From an uncultured Mycoplasmatota bacterium (GTDB lineage: Bacteria > Bacillota_I > Bacilli_A > RF39 > UBA660), in assembly GCA_900552335.1 (NCBI GenBank), contig URZL01000020.1:1-8159 (forward strand): 8,159 bases of DNA, read 5' to 3'. Position 1 is the first letter of the stretch; every line of letters starts with the position of its first letter. Below are positions 6,562-8,159 of this stretch, piece after piece. The position numbers were made by a program, and so were the translations under genes. The notes beneath the pieces were generated by a model. The model saw only the letters and a program-made list of their open reading frames with translations, did not search any database and was not told where the DNA came from.

Positions 6562-6581
6562 AATATCTTTTTTGATATAAT
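6553..6581 (+). promoter_or_regulatory. sigma-A promoter of the 6608 gene and probably of the OLE locus
   Basis: TTGAAG (6553-6558) and TATAAT (6576-6581) are separated by 17 bases. The -35 box overlaps the last codons of the upstream gene. Transcription would begin near 6588. No terminator is visible between the 6608 gene and the structured RNA, so this promoter could drive both. Confidence 0.7.
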
Positions 6582-6607
6582 TTAATCTATGATAGAGGTG
6601 TGTGTTT

Positions 6608-6910
6608 ATGGATTTAATTATATTAGTAGTATTAGTATTAATTATTTTAATATGGTTTAGGAACTTTAATAGCTTTGTTTATTTTTTAGGAATAGCAGAA
6701 ATCTTTTTTAGAATTATGCATTTTATAGGTGATAATTTAGGCATTAAAGAAGTAAATAACGTAATTAATAAATATATCCCATCTTCTTTATTTTCTATTT
6801 TAGCAAACTATTCAAGTGGTTTACTATATACAATATTAAGTTGGGGACTTGTTATTTGCTTTATTATTTTAGAAGTAAGTTTAATTCGTTATTTCTTTAA
6901 AAGTCGTTAA
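6608..6910 (+). CDS. small membrane protein of unknown function, 100 aa
   Basis: I do not recognise this protein. Residues 1-18 form a very hydrophobic helix (DLIILVVLVLIILIWF). A second hydrophobic, partly amphipathic region runs from about 22 to 42, and a third helix from about 72 to 97, ending in the basic RYFFKSR. It probably crosses the membrane two or three times. ATG at 6608 is chosen because AGAGGTG (6594-6600) lies seven bases upstream; the in-frame GTG at 6602 is too close to that site. It lies about 35 bases upstream of the structured RNA with no terminator between, so it is probably co-transcribed with it. A link to the OLE membrane complex is possible but rests on position only. 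Confidence 0.7.
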   Translation: MDLIILVVLVLIILIWFRNFNSFVYFLGIAEIFFRIMHFIGDNLGIKEVNNVINKYIPSSLFSILANYSSGLLYTILSWGLVICFIILEVSLIRYFFKSR

Positions 6911-6945
6911 TAAAATGGCACATTATTCTAGTCAATGGTATTTAT

Positions 6946-7500
6946 TATGAGGGTGGAGATAAAAGGCCACTAAAGAGCATACCTGTGAAACTTCTGGTGT
7001 TTGCTTCTTACGCCCAGTTTGGGGTGAATGCTGGGAATGAAAATAGCGGGCAACCGTAATGGCATACGTCATTGACCCGTTATTTGTGGAGACCTATCAT
7101 TGTTAATTGCCTATACACAAATCTGTTGATGGACAATTGACGATCTAGGATTAAACCTACTATGTGGGGTAACTTACGAGTAGTGTAGCTTGTCTTGCGT
7201 GAAAATATGGGAATAAATGACAGATTATCTTATTTTGGCCAAAATAAGATAGTTATTGCTTTTTGAAACTGTTTTTGCAAAAAAGAATTAATAATAAATA
7301 GTTGGTGAGGAAATCTCCTAGAGTGTACATGAATATAGGATTGCAGTACGTACTCAGTGGTAATCAAGCCATACATTTGGAAACAATGTATTCATCTTTT
7401 TAAAGGGGAACCGCTTTACTGGTAACGGGAAGTAAAGATGAGGGAAATCCTGCTTGACCTTAAGGCGTAAAGTTTACTATATTGATAGCCATTATTAATA
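6946..7500 (+). ncRNA. ole: OLE RNA (ornate large extremophilic RNA)
   Basis: This gene-free stretch is richer in G+C than the flanking genes and has no long open frame. It holds many stems: CCCAG 7012-7016 with CTGGG 7031-7035; AAATAGCGGG 7041-7050 with CCCGTTATTT 7076-7085; ATTGTTAATTG 7099-7109 with CAATTGACGAT 7134-7144 (two G-T pairs); a perfect palindrome 7226-7251; and a stem at 7371-7391 capped by a GAAA tetraloop. Size (about 560 bases), strand and position just upstream of a four-helix OapA-like protein match OLE RNA, which binds OapA dimers at the membrane. The ends are approximate: AATGGTAT (6934-6941) may pair with ATAgCCATT (7485-7493). RNase P RNA, tmRNA and group II intron signatures are absent. 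Assignment comes from recognition and context, not a model search. Confidence 0.83.
7226..7251. repeat. 26-base perfect palindrome within the OLE RNA
   Basis: Thirteen bases starting TATCTTATT and ending TTGG are followed at once by their exact reverse complement, with GGCC at the centre. In RNA it would form a hairpin with a minimal loop, or pair with a second copy of itself. Confidence 0.85.
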
Positions 7501-7509
7501 GAATATAAG
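7482..7509 (+). promoter_or_regulatory. possible separate promoter for oapA
   Basis: TTGATA (7482-7487) and TATAAG (7504-7509) are 16 bases apart. Transcription would begin near 7516, inside the loop of the following hairpin, so RNA from here would escape that terminator. Single mismatches in both boxes and the AT-rich setting make this tentative. Confidence 0.35.
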
Positions 7510-7527
7510 GATGTAAAATCCTTTTTT
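7507..7527 (+). terminator. terminator-like hairpin between OLE RNA and oapA
   Basis: AAGGAT (7507-7512) pairs with ATCCTT (7518-7523) around GTAAA and runs into TTTTTT (7522-7527). It probably defines the 3' end of OLE RNA. The T-run touches the oapA ribosome site AGGTGA (7528-7533), so oapA expression from upstream would need read-through. Confidence 0.7.
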
Positions 7528-7537
7528 AGGTGATAGA

Positions 7538-8113
7538 ATGAAAAAAAATGATGGTATTCAAAAAGAGTTAAGAAAAAAGAAAAAAGAATTAGTAGATAAA
7601 AAATGGATTATACAAATTATAGGTATGGCTTTTTTAATTTCCTTTGCTTTTTCTTTTTTATCAGAAACAACAATACCAAAAGTAAATGTTTTTTTAGGAA
7701 TTATTATTTTAATTTTATTTATTTTAATTGGTATTCTGTTTGATATTATTGGTGTAGCGGTAACTTCTAGTGATGAAGCTCCTTTTCATTCGATGAATTC
7801 AAGAAAAGTAAAGGGTGCAGATATTGCGGTTATGTTAAAACAAAATGCCGATAAAGTTTCATCTTTTTGCAATGATGTAGTTGGGGATATTTGTGGTATT
7901 GTATCAGGAACAGCTGCTAGTATTATTGCTTTATCTCTTGCAGATACATTTCATATGAATAACTTTTTTATTACGTTATTTGTTACAGCTATTGTAGCTT
8001 CTCTTACAATTGGTGGCAAAGCTATTGGAAAAAGTTTTGCTATTAACAAGAGTAATTATATCTTATATGAGGTGTCAAAAATAATATCAAAAGTTTATAA
8101 AGTTAAAAAATAG
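7538..8113 (+). CDS. oapA: OLE-associated membrane protein OapA
   Basis: OapA is the membrane partner that binds OLE RNA and holds it at the cell membrane. In Bacillus halodurans the complex affects tolerance of short-chain alcohols, cold and magnesium. The protein has 191 residues. The N-terminus is strongly basic (KELRKKKKELVDKK), suited to RNA contact. Four membrane helices lie near 23-42, 49-75, 117-136 and 141-160. Between helices 2 and 3 is the long conserved loop DIIGVAVTSSDEAPFHSM, then KGADIAV and NDVVGDICGIVSGTA. This part recalls the DUF21 (CNNM/CorC) magnesium-transport domain, but without CBS domains. ATG at 7538 follows AGGTGA by four bases. It lies directly behind the OLE RNA, and a terminator follows it. 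Confidence 0.85.
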   Translation: MKKNDGIQKELRKKKKELVDKKWIIQIIGMAFLISFAFSFLSETTIPKVNVFLGIIILILFILIGILFDIIGVAVTSSDEAPFHSMNSRKVKGADIAVMLKQNADKVSSFCNDVVGDICGIVSGTAASIIALSLADTFHMNNFFITLFVTAIVASLTIGGKAIGKSFAINKSNYILYEVSKIISKVYKVKK

Positions 8114-8138
8114 GTACTTGAAAAAGAGTATCTTTTTT
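8113..8138 (+). terminator. Rho-independent terminator after oapA
   Basis: GGTACT (8113-8118) pairs with AGTATC (8127-8132), one pair being G-T, around an A-rich loop, and is followed by six T. It overlaps the oapA stop codon and ends the OLE-oapA unit. Confidence 0.7.
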
Positions 8139-8146
8139 GATAAGAT
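8118..8146 (+). promoter_or_regulatory. possible promoter for a gene beyond the window
   Basis: TTGAAA (8118-8123) and TAAGAT (8141-8146) are separated by 17 bases and overlap the oapA terminator. The spacing equals that of the other promoters here, but the -10 box matches only four of six consensus bases. No gene start is visible before the window ends. Confidence 0.35.
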
Positions 8147-8159
8147 AGATGTGTAAATA

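Noticed and set aside
6562..6580. Hairpin-like ATATC/GATAT after the 505-residue gene
   Set aside because: The stem is weak, the T-run is in the loop rather than after it, and the right arm is the -10 box of the next promoter.
6602..6607. GTG start at 6602 for the small membrane protein
   Set aside because: Only one base separates it from the ribosome site, whereas ATG at 6608 has seven.
6946..7500. RNase P RNA, tmRNA or group II intron as alternatives for the structured RNA
   Set aside because: A GAGGAAA string occurs at about 7308, but the rest of the RNase P core and its usual placement are missing. There is no tRNA-like end with CCA, and no intron 5' GTGYG or domain V signature.
1..8159. 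CRISPR arrays, tRNA or rRNA genes, insertion sequences
   Set aside because: No regularly spaced repeats, cloverleaf-type sequences, transposase genes or flanking terminal repeats were seen on reading both strands.

Overview
The window is very AT-rich (most genes look well below 35% G+C) and carries genes for endospore formation: spoIIGA, sigE and two YjcZ-type small proteins. TGA is used as a stop (sigE ends in TGA), so this is the standard bacterial code, not the mycoplasma code. Most genes have strong AAGGAGG-type ribosome sites and sigma-A promoters with 17-base spacers. Together this suggests an uncultured, spore-forming, low-G+C Bacillota, possibly one of the gut-associated Bacilli/Erysipelotrichia-like lineages. 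The lineage is an inference; the sporulation genes are seen directly.

Layout. Positions 1-480 hold the 3' end of a gene for a secreted or surface protein with an Ig/Fn3-like tail, a thrombospondin-type-1-like module and a cysteine-rich C-terminus. A small membrane-anchored protein of unknown function (559-999) follows and ends in a terminator. recX (1096-1848, plus strand) and a prsA-like membrane-anchored parvulin foldase (1872-3062, minus strand) converge on one shared bidirectional terminator. A sporulation block follows on the plus strand: two tiny YjcZ-like proteins (3226-3309, 3322-3456), then spoIIGA (3528-4316) overlapping sigE (4300-4983). SpoIIGA is the membrane aspartyl protease that removes the pro-peptide of the SigE precursor encoded next to it. 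A 505-residue cytosolic protein that I do not recognise (5044-6561) follows from its own promoter.

The most notable part is 6553-8138. A 100-residue membrane protein with its own promoter is followed by about 560 bases without a gene. This stretch has clear RNA character: higher G+C, many compensated stems and a GAAA tetraloop. Directly after it comes a 191-residue protein with four membrane segments. The large structured RNA next to this membrane protein is the hallmark of the OLE RNA (ornate, large, extremophilic) and its partner OapA, a membrane ribonucleoprotein system linked in Bacillus halodurans to alcohol, cold and magnesium stress. I assign OLE/oapA from RNA size, position and structure plus the OapA-like sequence; a covariance-model search would settle it. 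A terminator-like hairpin sits between the RNA and oapA, and another follows oapA.
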